Shown: one piece after another, positions 1-44,300 of the stretch
Layout of the letters: each line of letters begins with the position of its first letter
Numbering within the stretch: the stretch's first letter is position 1
Assembly: GCA_035582835.1 (NCBI GenBank)
Contig: JAYKAV010000289.1
Location: 709,520 to 773,519, forward strand
From: Phoebastria nigripes
Lineage: Eukaryota; Chordata; Aves; Procellariiformes; Diomedeidae
Reading direction: 5' to 3'
DNA length: 64,000 bases
The notes under the pieces: generated by a model
Database searches by the model: none
Seen by the model: only the letters and a program-made list of their open reading frames with translations
What the model was told of the DNA's origin: nothing
Made by a program: the position numbers and the translations under genes

Positions 1-731
1 TATAGCTATGGATGCCCTCTAGCATGTTTGCATTTTCCTAAATCCTGGGTACATCTGTTCTTACTGAGGAAGTTAATGTTGCAGGGAAGGTGAGCGAGAT
101 GAAATACTCTCCGTAAGTCGAGCAGTTTGTCTGAATCCCTGAAACTGAGAGACATCAATTCAGTTCAGTTCTGCTAAAACAAGATGCAAGTGACATGGAA
201 GTGCAAGTCTTAGCTTGGCTCCTGTTCAGGCTTCCTGCAGCTGGAATAAGGAAAACATGAAGGGGAGATAACCGTGGTGGGAAGGAAAGGGGAATGCCTG
301 GCAAAGGGAAATGACACATGGTCAGCCTCTAGGAAGAGAGGCAGTGGTGGCTCACTGTGGCAAGCAGCTTTGTCTTAAAATCCAAAGAAGCTTTCCTTCA
401 GGAAGAGATCATTTGATCCCTGGGGGGTTCCATCCATTCATCTTGCTCTTGACAGTTCACCATTTCAGTGGCCCAGCTGCTCCTACCTCATTCCCCTTTG
501 CTGCTTCCATTTGCCTGTAGACTCTCCTGATACTTGGCAGTGCACAGGCCCCATAGCAATGCTCACCTGGTTCAGTAAACTAATGGAATGAACCAAAATC
601 TCACTTCTCATTTTGCCTTGTTTTCTCTCTTTTCCCTTTTCCTTCCTTCTCTTTCCTCCTCCTTCCTGCTCTTTCTCTGCTTTGCTTTCTTCTTCCTCGT
701 TGCTTCCTCCCACCCTGCCCCTGCCATGCAG
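1..731 (+). other. DNM1: DNM1 intron upstream of the first visible exon
   Basis: Only the polypyrimidine tract at 611-722 stands out. No second exon-10 variant was seen. Confidence 0.7.
611..722 (+). promoter_or_regulatory. Long polypyrimidine tract before the DNM1 exon-10 equivalent
   Basis: About 110 nt almost free of purines, rich in TCTT and CTTTC, ending just before the acceptor at 731. PTB-type repressors bind such tracts at mutually exclusive exons. Confidence 0.55.
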
Positions 732-33674
<32,943 letters not shown>

Positions 33675-33808
33675 GCCTGCTCCCTCTGAGACTCTTTGCC
33701 TGCCTCTTAGCTGTTCTGTCCTGGAATGGTCTGACTTGACTCTCACACATGGCTTGTTTTGTTTGTATTTTGTGACACACATATCAGATGTGACTGTAGT
33801 GAAACTTG

Positions 33809-33834
33809 TTTTTTTTTTTTTTTTTTTTTTTTTT
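33809..33834. repeat. T26 homopolymer in the DNM1 3' UTR
   Basis: Uninterrupted T run 135 nt after the xa stop codon; U-rich in the mRNA. Confidence 0.95.
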
Positions 33835-33897
33835 CTCCCAGCTGCTTAAAGGAGTTAAACAAGTATATTGTAGTAATGAGAAACATATCTTTACTGT

Positions 33898-34042
33898 TAT
33901 AAATATCTATAAATATATATATAAAAGATGAAAAATCTATATATGTCCAGGTGTTTAAAGCCATTTGTGCTTCCATGTGGATTTTAGGAAATACTTAAGT
34001 AGGGAAAGAATATCTATATACATATATATATACACACACATC
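33898..34042. repeat. AT-rich microsatellite block in the DNM1 3' UTR
   Basis: Repeated tatata/aaatat/cacaca stretches, low complexity. Confidence 0.85.
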
Positions 34043-34253
34043 CAAAAAGTTAACCAAATCCTGATGTTAAGTTTTTGAGCCGATTGTTAAATTCTCTGCT
34101 GTGTGCAGTTGGGTTATTGTATTACCCCAGACTTGTGGGTGAACTGTCTCAGTGCTGGTAGTAGCTGTGATGCAGTTTGTGATCTACCTGTCACTCTTGT
34201 TTATTGGATGAAATAAACTATCATTTCTGTATAATGAAGGTCTCCACGACTAG

Positions 34254-34259
34254 AATAAA
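34254..34259 (+). terminator. DNM1: DNM1 poly(A) signal AATAAA
   Basis: A canonical hexamer about 580 nt after the xa stop, with a second AATAAA at 34212-34217. A pyrimidine/GT-rich stretch follows. It is the most likely cleavage region; usage cannot be told from sequence. Confidence 0.7.
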
Positions 34260-34280
34260 ATCATCTCTCTTTCTCTTGCT

Positions 34281-35949
34281 CTTTCTCTTTCTCTGGGTGA
34301 TTTTCAAACTGTGTTTAGTTATAACCTAATCTTTTCATCCCATAGAGCTTAAAAAGCTATACATGCAAGCAGGTGCTATCACTAATAGGGAAGGTGGAAC
34401 AGATCTGCATCAACAGTGGTATCCAGGAGCTGCAGTAGAGTGAAACAGCTTGTCAGATGTGGAAGTTAACTCCCTTTCTCCATTGTAAAGGAAAATGCGT
34501 TGAGGTGCTTCAGTGACTGGACATACAGAAGGTGGGAGTTTTGCACACAAAATTGCTTGGTTCTTAAAAAGGTATTTTTGCCTAGGGTGTTTGTGGAACA
34601 CAGCAAGCAGGTGTTGAGTTGTAGTTTCTCTGTCAAGCGGTGTCTTTTGGGCCNGTATCTGAAGTGCAGTCTAACCACAGTCTAACACGCATGGCCAGCT
34701 CCTACTTGGAAGTTGCTTTTAGGCTGAAGTGGGATTTCTCCCCTGGTATAAACGAGGTAAACCTGTTCCTATTGCCTCCATGCCAAAACAGTGAGTGCTA
34801 TGGGTCTCGGATTGTGGTCGCTGCTTCTCACAGTGACAACCATGTTTCTCCGTAATTCCTGAACTTAGCACTGTCATCCCACTGATTGCAATGGATTCCT
34901 TAAGCCGCTGTGTAATAGAGCTCCAGTGCTACTTCTGCAGGAAGAAAACGGGAGCATTGGGGTTGCTGACTTAAATCTCTGTAATATTGATGCCTGATTT
35001 AGCCCTGAGTGCTCTTGGCTACAGCTTGTGGAATCTCCCTAGTACCCTAGTACAACTTTAATAAGCTAAAAATCTCCTTGAAGATTTTATTCATAGTAGA
35101 TAGTGGTGTGGGTTGAATGAACAGACTAGATCTCTAGTGCTTCCTTCCTACGTGTGTTCTAGCTATCTCTGTCTTACATGTTTTTATGGGTTGTAACTTC
35201 AGCTTCTACTCAACTGAGGCAATAACCATTGCTTACCCTACCCTGTCCTATTTTTTTTTTCCCCTCACTGGAACTGTTCCATCTATCCCTGGTGTTATAT
35301 TAGGGTTGTTCTTAAAGAACATTACATTTTTGAAGGCAAAAAACCTATGTATTTAAGTAAATATTAGAGCCTTATTTTGCAAAACTAGAAACCTCTAACC
35401 TGCTGGTTATCAAAGGTTAAGTACATTCTGATGAGAATACCTGCTACCCTGCCCAGGCAAGATAAAATCCTGTCCACTGATCTACGACCTTGTCAAAGTG
35501 TCCTTTTCCCAACCTAACAGCTGCTTCCTGTTGTTTGGTGCTCATGGCCTTTAAGAAGCATTTTTCTATTTTTCCTTAGAGGTGCAGAGCTGGTTCAGTT
35601 GCTCCAGTTTAAAGCTACTGTGTGTCAGCTGAACAGTAGTTCCTGCTTGAGTGTCTGCTCTTAGTTCACTCCAAGTAAAGGTGGGGTCAGGGCAACACTC
35701 CTAAAGGGAACAGGGTGAAAAATTAATCTGAACCTAGGGTCTGGATGTGAAATGCTAGCCAAGAGAAATGTCTCAGGCTTGTCAGCAGTCTGCCTACAGG
35801 AAAACATTCATGAAAGCTAAGGGAAATGGGCATCGATGCCAGGGCAGGTGTTCCTAGAGTTGGGCCAGCTTTAAGAATTTTTTTTTTTTTTTTTTTGCCA
35901 AATTGCAAGGTGATCTGAACAGAACAAATAATCTAGTTGGTGCCCATCT
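34281..35949. other. Intergenic spacer between convergent DNM1 and GOLGA2
   Basis: I see no gene, conserved exon or recognisable repeat in this 1.7 kb. It contains CT-rich sequence just past the DNM1 3' end and T tracts near 35250 and 35880. It may include distal UTR of either gene. Confidence 0.6.
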
Positions 35950-35956
35950 GAATAAG

Positions 35957-35962
35957 TTTATT
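35957..35962 (-). terminator. GOLGA2: Candidate GOLGA2 distal poly(A) signal
   Basis: AATAAA on the minus strand. It is followed, in transcript direction, by a T-rich plus-strand run (about 35880-35896), which reads as A-rich in the transcript. An internal A-tract could mislead oligo-dT data here. Confidence 0.4.
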
Positions 35963-37070
35963 CAGAAAGCAAATTTGTAACAGGATTAAGTCACCTCTGC
36001 AACAGACTGCAGACCACCTTCACTATTGTCTCCTTCACAGTACTAGAGTAGAACACCCAATAAATATTTATTCCATTTATAATAATGCTCTGTATTAAAT
36101 CACAGCCCTGCCCCCATTAGTTATGCTACAGATTTATGAATAGCCTGAGCAGGCATGAACACTGCAAAAGGCTTAGTCTCTCTTCAAGGAATATACAGCA
36201 TTTTACAGAGATACACTATGTACACAAACCTATGCAGCCAGGAGCTTGGGAGCCCATGTACTTGTGTTGTGCTAATACCAGACACCACTAGCGCCATTCA
36301 AATGAAAGGAGTTCAAAAAACAGCTTCCATCTTCCCCTGGTGGGTTTGCAGGAAAGCACTAATTGTTGTGCATACACTTTTTTCAGCTGTATATGGAAAA
36401 ATCAAAATGAACCATTTGGGGGGAAAAAAACCAAACAAAACAACAACAACAAACCCAACTTAATCTGCTTCTGGCATTAGAAGAAAAGCGTTCTCTACCA
36501 TGCCTTGTAAAGCTTGACCAACTTGGACACAGAAGAAATGAATGGTCTCTCTTTTTGTTGTTGACAAACCCAAAAATTGATACTGTGCTCCTGTGCTTGC
36601 ATCTCTCTTGACAGGTTAACAGGGAGGTGCTAGCCCAGGCTTGTGTGTTTGGATTGCACAGCTGTGACTGTCACATCCCTTAAACCTCCCCTGCTGTTTT
36701 CCTTAAAATTCCATTGCTGAAACTAACCATCCTAAGAACAGGCAGTTCTTGCCTGAAAGGCAAGTTTAGTTGCAGGATCTACATGCAGTTCACTTCAACA
36801 CTTGCACACCTAAGGGCTTGGCTTTGCTGCTGCTTCAGGGGATGCTCTCTTCCCACCACATTTTGTTTTCTCCTTAGAATTAGGGCTATACCTTCAAGGC
36901 AGTGCCAGGTGATACCTCTATTGCTGATGTGTGTCCCAGGAACTTAAACAGGGGCCACAGGATCTTGGATTCCACCTGTCTAATGCACTCCTTACCAAAA
37001 TGGGAGAAGAGGAAACATAAGTGGTGGAGAACTAGACCCCCTAGNGTCCAGAAATTCAAAACGAAGCATG

Positions 37071-37076
37071 TTTATT
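37071..37076 (-). terminator. GOLGA2: Candidate GOLGA2 proximal poly(A) signal
   Basis: TTTATT on the plus strand, i.e. AATAAA on the minus strand, about 0.8 kb past the stop. Confidence 0.45.
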
Positions 37077-37870
37077 AAGTGGTTTCCTTTTACTTATCTC
37101 TCCCATTTTTTAAAATAAATAAAACCTTCAGACACATACAAGTGAAACACATCATCCTTCAAAGTGCAGTTACCTTTCCACCCCACTCCCAAGAATCACA
37201 TAAAGCTTTGTCAAGTAACCAAAAAGACTCAAAAGGCAACCCTCGGTCCCTTCCCCTAGCAGTGAGAGTAAATGGGGCCGTAGTGCTGGCCAGGAGCCTG
37301 TCTCTCTTGGCTGTTCAAGGCTGACAAGGCTGGTTTCGGATACAGTTGCAAGAGGCAGGCTGCAGAAGGAAGTGGGAAGTTTAAGATACATGGTATTAAC
37401 CGCAACCAATCTGTTCAGAGTCCAAAGAGTTCATTACCAGAATAAGTTAGTTACTTTGGGAGCCCTGGAAGGAACTAGGCCGATGACAGTCATGAGTGAT
37501 GGATCAGAACCGCTGCTCAGTCACTGCTGTGATGCTGGCTGCTGGCAGCAGTCTGGGATAAGGGATTACATCATTTTGCCCGAAGTCATGGAATCCCCTT
37601 CCCCCTGGCCCAGGTGAAGTGCCAGCACCAGCTGCCTCCCAGGATTAGTTTGAGTCTGCCTGTACTCCAAGCACACCAAGTAACAGAAGAAAGAGAAAGG
37701 GAGGATGAGGTCTGATGCTCAAATTCCATCTGTGCAATCCCTCTTTCCTGATGTCTTTAAAGTAGATACCTGTTCTGACCAAGGGCACTGAGCAGAGGTA
37801 TGGGCACATACAAGTCAGTTAAGTCCTTTCAGGCTCATAGAAAATTGCTGTAAATAAGGTTTAGTGCCGC

Positions 37871-38396
37871 TTAAACTACCATGATTTTGACCTCATCGTT
37901 CTCATCAGCACGGTAGAAGAAGGGAATGCAGGGATTTTCCAGCAGGGAGCCCAGCCTCTCCTGAGGGTTCTGGATTTCTCTGAGAAGCTGCATTATTTGC
38001 TTTGCTGTGGGGTCCTCTTGGCTTGGCTGAGCAGCTTTACTGTCAACAGGGGAGAAAGTGGATTGATGAAGAACAGCAGCCTCTTGTTCTGCTTCATCTG
38101 ATAAATTGACTTCTCGTAACCCTGTCAGGAACACAGACAAGGCAGGCAGGTAACTCCTCCCATCCGTGCACAACAGGGAGACCTCGGGTTATTCCATTTT
38201 ACATAATTTGTCCTGGCTGCAGCTTACCTTCTCCGTCAGTAGCATTCAGTTCAATGCGCCTCTCCACTGGAAGTACACTTTCATTCTGGCTTGCTAACAG
38301 CTCTGGGTTTTGAGCAGCTGCTACATACTTGCTGTACCAGTCATTTCTTTCCCTGACCAGACGCATCACTAAATCCTGCAGTTCCAGTAGTTTCAT
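37871..38396 (-). CDS. GOLGA2: GOLGA2 exons 27-28 with the GRASP65-binding C-terminus
   Basis: Exon 27 (38396-38228) starts [20 protein letters not shown]. Exon 28 (38121-37871) encodes [20 protein letters not shown], then [21 protein letters not shown] and TAA at 37873-37871. The hydrophobic C-terminal tail is the ligand of the GRASP65 PDZ-like domains. Confidence 0.97.
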
Positions 38397-41300
38397 CTGC
38401 ACCAAAGTAAAAGAAAGCCTATGAAACACACACATCCCTGTGGCCACAAACACTGCACTACAGTTTGCAGTCCCACCTCTGTCACAAAATTAGCAACTTC
38501 GAAGTTAAAGCTAGCTGAAGAATAACACATGAAGGTTTGGACTATGCAAGTGCTCCCCTGCCTGGAGTAGTACTACAGGAAAGATTCCTTGCCTTCATCT
38601 CTTCCTTATCCTGAGCCAATCTGCTGATATACTCCTCTTTCTCCTGGTGTCGCTGTTTGAGGATAGCCCTTTGACTCTGATACAATGCAATATACTCCCC
38701 TGGAATACAAGAGAAGCGTAAGGAGTAAGTGTTAGCACGACTGGGGTACAAGCCTTACAGTGAGCACAGAACTATGTGGCATNAGGATCCAGCAAATCCA
38801 ACCCTGGATTGGAGATCTAGCCTAGTTAGGCAGCAGTAGGCAGACCTGAACTGCTTGGCAGTTGGAGGGCTCCAGCTCCAAAAGCTGTTGGGGACCTTCT
38901 NTTCCCCAAATAAATAATGCATTGAGCAAGCTTTAGCTTGTGCTGGTGTTGCCTAAACATACCAATGGTGTCTGTTTCCCCAGACAGCTGTATGCAGCGA
39001 TGTTCTAACTCTTCTAGCCGTTCCTTCAGATCAGCTTTCTCACGCATCAGGTCTGTGAAACGGGACTGAACACAAAAATTGGTATCAATCATCTGAACTG
39101 CTTCATGTACAGAATACCTGTGTTAAAGANGACACCCTCCATTCACACTGGTCTGAGCCTAGGGAACAAGTCTTGCTGCCTTTACAACTTGCCTCCAATT
39201 TGATGCTAAAAAGGAACAGAGAGGGGAGAGAGAGCACTANAGAAGGTGTAAAAAAGCATCTCCGCATTTTGGGAAGCAGAAGGGCTGATGACATGAAGTG
39301 CCTTTTAACCTTCTCATTGCTGGGACAGCACAACTCTGGTCATGCTCGGCTCCAAGGCTGCAGACCACCTTTTTTATCCCAGCAGGGTGAAGATATTCAG
39401 TCTGTTTTTCAGCTATTTCTTTAGAAATCTAAAGACCACAGATGAGTGTTCGGCCCTTATACTCACAGTCCTTGGGATGGGTGGGAGGGGAGTTACTGCT
39501 GCAAGCTCTCCTGTGCCGAGACAAGCAGTGATAAGCTTTTTGGGAAGTAGCTTATTATTATAGAGCATCTGCTACTTACTCCCCTACAATTTGTGTGTGC
39601 TGTAAGAGTCTGGCACTGGATGAAAGTCTAGCTGAGCAGGGTGGNGGGGCTGAAAGAAGATAAAATCCTTTGCTTACCTGTAGTTTCTCCATGGCAGTTT
39701 TCAAAGCCTCGTGAACCTCCACTGGAACAGTATCCATAGTGGAATCTGGAAGGGACATGTGTAATTTACAGTTCCTCCTTGGACATGATGCACTCACAAA
39801 ACCTGTAGATCTGTTTCACGGGAGCCAGTGCAGCTGGCCGAGGCATGCCTCCATATTCACACTGTCCCCGAACTGCACCAAATTTTTACCTCCAGCCAGC
39901 ATGACGTTATGTTGCTGCTCCTGCCTAAGAGCTGCTATTTGCTGCAGGAGGCTTCTGCACTGCTGTTTCTGAGCAGCCAGCTGCTGCCTCATATCTTCTC
40001 GCTCCTTCTCCACTTGGGACATGGCAGATGTCAAGAAAGCGACCTAAGAAGAATTCCAGAGTATGCACATTAGTGCATACTTCCTGTATGCTTCCTGTGC
40101 AAAGGACGACCAATTGTGCATCTCGGGACAAACAGAGTTAACAGTTTACCCCATTTTATTTATGGGTACGAAACCAAAGTACTAAGTGACTGCCCTGGAA
40201 CTAAACCAGGCAGCAACTACTGCATCTTTTCTCATTCCCAAGTAGTACAAATACGCAGGTTAAATACTAGCTCTCATGCTATCTGTTTGATCGCAGTATT
40301 TTCCAATTATGACTGTACTTACAGAAAAATCTAGTAGATATTCAACATCATTTCCAAATTGCCTTCCAAACTAAAGAGAACATCATCATCGTAATTAGAG
40401 AGCTACTCTGCCAGCTGATTTGTCTTCATAATTAAAGCCACTGCCAGACTTCCAGCCTATCTTGCAAGGATGCTGCAGAAGTCTTGGTTTTTTTGCTGCT
40501 ATGCACAAGTAACTATTACACTTCCCTCATTACTGCGCCTCTGCTGGTAGGGATCACAGCTGATAAATAGCCTACTCCCTGCACCCAGTGGAACCTCTCT
40601 GCAGTTTAACCTGCCTCCTTTTCTAGATGTTTGTTTAGAACTAAAACCAAAGGCTTTTCTACCCATTAAGACTCACCATTTCTTCATGGCTTTCAAACTT
40701 CTCTGGGATCACAAATGAAGATTTTTGGGTTTCTTCAGTCATTGCTTCACTTTCAACTCCATCTCCTGTAAAAGAAGGAAGGTGAACAAAGAGATAACAT
40801 CCCAGAGAGCCCAGCTCTGCCTCCTCCCTGGAGACCAGCTGCAGCTACTCACCATCTAGTCGGTGCAAAATCCTGCCATCCAGGTCTGCTGCTAACTGAC
40901 TGATCTGGGCCTGCAGCTCTTTGTTTTCCTTAGCTACAGCTTCCAGACTTTCCTGCAAGAGAGAAGCAGATGATCACTGAAACCTGCAGAAGCCAAACTG
41001 CAAACAGTCACTATATCTTCAGGCGGTAGCACCACACACACACACACACACAAAAAAAAAAGCAGTCCTTCTGCTCCAGACAAGTATCATTCACCTGTAT
41101 TGCACAGGATGTGATCATAGAATCATAGAACAGCCCAAGTTGGAAGGGACTGCGNAAGATCGTCTGGTCCAACCTTTCGCTTAATTAATACTTAATGTAG
41201 TTAAACACTTTTCCTCCCATCTTTCCACTTGCCCCTTTTTACTGTTACCTTGGTCTGCTGCAGCTCTTTCAGGTGCATTTCCACTGTCACCTTCCCCTGA

Positions 41301-44300
41301 ACCTCCTCATGCTGTAGCCGATCCATGAGCTGTGTCTGAAGCAAGTACTGTTTGTGCAGTTCCTCCTTCTCAGCAGACAGCTGCTGGTACGCCACCGTGT
41401 ACTGTTGTAAGTGGCTGTAGTACTGGTCCCGCTGCTCCTGCAGCGCCCGAGCCTCCTGTGTTTTCAGTTCCAGCTAACATAACAAGATCGAACCATCACA
41501 TCAAACCGTTTCTGCCAGAAAAGCTGATCCAAACTGTCAACATCGTCCCAAAGCCACCAACTAGGCAGGCAGCCACCATCTGCCCCCACATCAGACAGCA
41601 GATGATGGGGGAAGGCTCCCAGCTTGATCATTACAATACCAATTTCCATTCTTCCATCAAAGTTTGGAAAGTTGCCAGCAGTTTGCATAAACCNCAATGT
41701 ACCTGCCCTACCATCCCACCGGCTGTTGCTTACCGTCTCTTTGAGCTCCCCCAGGTTCTCCTGCAGCTGCCCAAGCTTCTTGGCCAGCTCCTTCTTTACA
41801 TGTTGCTCTGACTGTAGGGCACTTGTAACCTCCATGTTTTCATTTGTCTGCAAGACAAATACCACTGTCTAAGGAAATTGCCCCAATCACCATAAATATA
41901 TGCTCTCAATAAACCATGTTAATTCCCCATACAACAGGGTGCCATCCCTTGTGTTATTCTGGGGTGTAACTAAGGGCCATAAATTAACTGATCAGGGCAG
42001 TAAATAACTTACAGAAAGGTTCAGAAGATGGGAGAAGAGCGAGGAAAGAGCCAGGGGAATCGGTGCTGGGAGAGTGCCAAGAAGAGGCCTGGCACATCAC
42101 ACAGCCTGTCAGCTCCAAAGCAGATGGGTGGTATGAATATCCCAAACGGAGCCACAGACACTCAAAAACAAGGAGTTCAGAAAGGACTAAAGAAAAATCA
42201 GCGGCTAGACCATGTGTCAGTTTGCCAGGGCCCCAAAGGGAAAGCTGTTACTTTGAAAGAAGCAAGCACGAGTAAGGATTCAGCTCCAGGACGGGTAAGA
42301 ATGAGAGTAGCAGGAGGGAAGACTGCTGAGAACTTCTTCCTCATGGGCAAATACAGGGAACAGAAAACGGGTATCTTCAAGGGTAAAAGGGCAGGAGGAA
42401 TACTTGGGGAAAGAAACAGCCTGACTGCCAGGGGATGTGAGGGAAAAGGAAACTGCTCTGAGCAAAGAGATTGGTTCATCTACCAGAGCACCTGAGGGAG
42501 TAAGGAATTCCAGGGAACCTCCTGGCATGGCAATATTTATCACAGAAGCCTTAGAGGACAAGAGACAGATAATGCTTCTGCCAGTTTTTTACATCTGTGC
42601 TAGAAAAGGATTGCACCAGTGAGGGAAGCAGTGGGATAAGATGCACAAAAGAGACATACCAGTTTGACAAATCCATTCTGCAGCTCAGCCAGCTGCTCCT
42701 TCAGCTCCCGATTTTGGCTCAGTGCCCTACTGATTGTGGCCTTGTCACTCTGCATGTCCTCCAGGATCTGCTGTCTGTCCACAGACTCCTCGTTGTAGCG
42801 CTGCACATCCTTCTCGAGCTCCAGCAGCCGCTCCTCCTGCTCCCGGTTGAGGTGGCTCAGCTGCTCGTTGTCCCGGACCTGGGCCTGGTACTGCCCATGC
42901 AGTTCCTCCTTCTCTTGCTGCAGCCGCTGGATCTCTTCCTGCAGACTCAGCTCAGCTGCTGTGGGCCCTGCTGGTGAGGAAGGCTCAATATCCATGGGCT
43001 TAACTGCTGAGGAAATGGAATCAAAAGCAGCTCAGTCAAAGGGTTAAATGACTGTGTAATACACATCACTATCACATACACAAAGCACACCCCAACCTGT
43101 AGGGCTCTATGACCCAGAAGGTATCACCAGCTGCAGTATCCAATCCTCACTGCAGGGCATTGAGAGGAACGAAGGAGCAAAACGACCCCAAAACCAAGCA
43201 CAGCATCCTGCNGTGTGCTGCTAGCTCCCTCACAGCCCTGGCAAGAGCATCTTGCCTCCCCAGACTCCTGGGCCAGAGAGGCTGACAGTACAGTCAGGCA
43301 GATACTAAAGACATAAACAGTCTGCTGGTCAATTAGTTCACTTGCTGTTTGCTAGGATGAAAGGTTTCTTTGGGTCACCAGGCTTTCAGCTGCCTTCACA
43401 GCTTCAGAGCATCAGACCTTCTTGCACCTCGTGTGCAGAAGGTCCTGCATAGTGGGGACAGAGTTAACCAGCTGGTACTCTGCAGCATGAAGCCCTGCTT
43501 TGGAAGCCCTACCTGATTTGCTCAAAAGCTCTGTAACATTGGCTTCCAGCTCCCGAATTTGGGCCATATGCTTCTCCTTCTCCTCTGCCATTGTGTGGAC
43601 CTGCAAGGCCACACAAGTGAAAGTTAAAATAATGTTCATGGTGCATTTACTCCTGCCTGTGTTTGTCAAAAGCAGCTGTGATACTGCCCCTGATGTTACC
43701 TGCTCAGAGAGCTGCTGTACTCGCTGCTGCCAAATGCTCCGCTCCTCCTTCAGTTTCTCTACATACTGATCTCTTTCTGCCTGGAGCTGGTGAAGTGACT
43801 CTGAGAGCTGCTCAAAACAAAATAAAACACGAAGAAAATCATATTGGCTAAATAAATTTGGCAGTGACTGCTTAAGGGATAAAGCTTGAAGAAACCAGTG
43901 TTAATGCAAAGTTCAGGCTGCATTCGTCTGCCACACAAGTTTCTTTACAGACGTCAAGACTTGGATCATGTTTCATACAACCTCTTACCTGAGCAACCTG
44001 GGTTTCCAGGCTCGCCTTCTCCTCCAGTGCCATCTGCAACTGCTGGTTTGCATCCAGACTCCCTGCCTGATTTGAGAACTGCCAACAAAAATCAAAAAGT
44101 TATGGCAAAATGTTAAGACTCAATTTCTGCGTAGCCTTTCCCCTGATAGTAACCTGCCACATGATCCATGTTGTAACCTTCTATAGTTCTTTAAAGTGCT
44201 CCAACTCACAGTGAAGTTCAAAGAAAAAAAAAGGGAGGGGATTAAAATCAAAAAGCTTAGATTTTAGCCCTGTAAAACAGGCTGAACTGGGCAGCTCCTC

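Larger units (their letters stand above)
33675..34280 (+). other. DNM1: DNM1 3' UTR with T26 tract and AT-rich microsatellite
   Basis: No coding signal follows the xa stop. The stretch contains a T26 run (33809-33834), a TATA/CACA-rich block (about 33898-34042) and AATAAA hexamers at 34212 and 34254. The 3' end is inferred about 20 nt past the second hexamer, before a CT-rich stretch. Confidence 0.75.
35950..37870 (-). other. GOLGA2: GOLGA2 3' UTR (extent uncertain)
   Basis: No coding signal is present downstream of the GOLGA2 stop. On the minus strand AATAAA occurs at 37076-37071, 36072-36067 and 35962-35957. The farthest would give a 1.9-kb UTR and the nearest about 0.8 kb. The sequence cannot say which is used. 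Confidence 0.5.

Noticed and set aside
42028..42495. 155-codon plus-strand open frame in a GOLGA2 intron
   Set aside because: Lies wholly in an intron between exons 18 and 19, antisense, no domain, no splice sites or coding bias that I can see.
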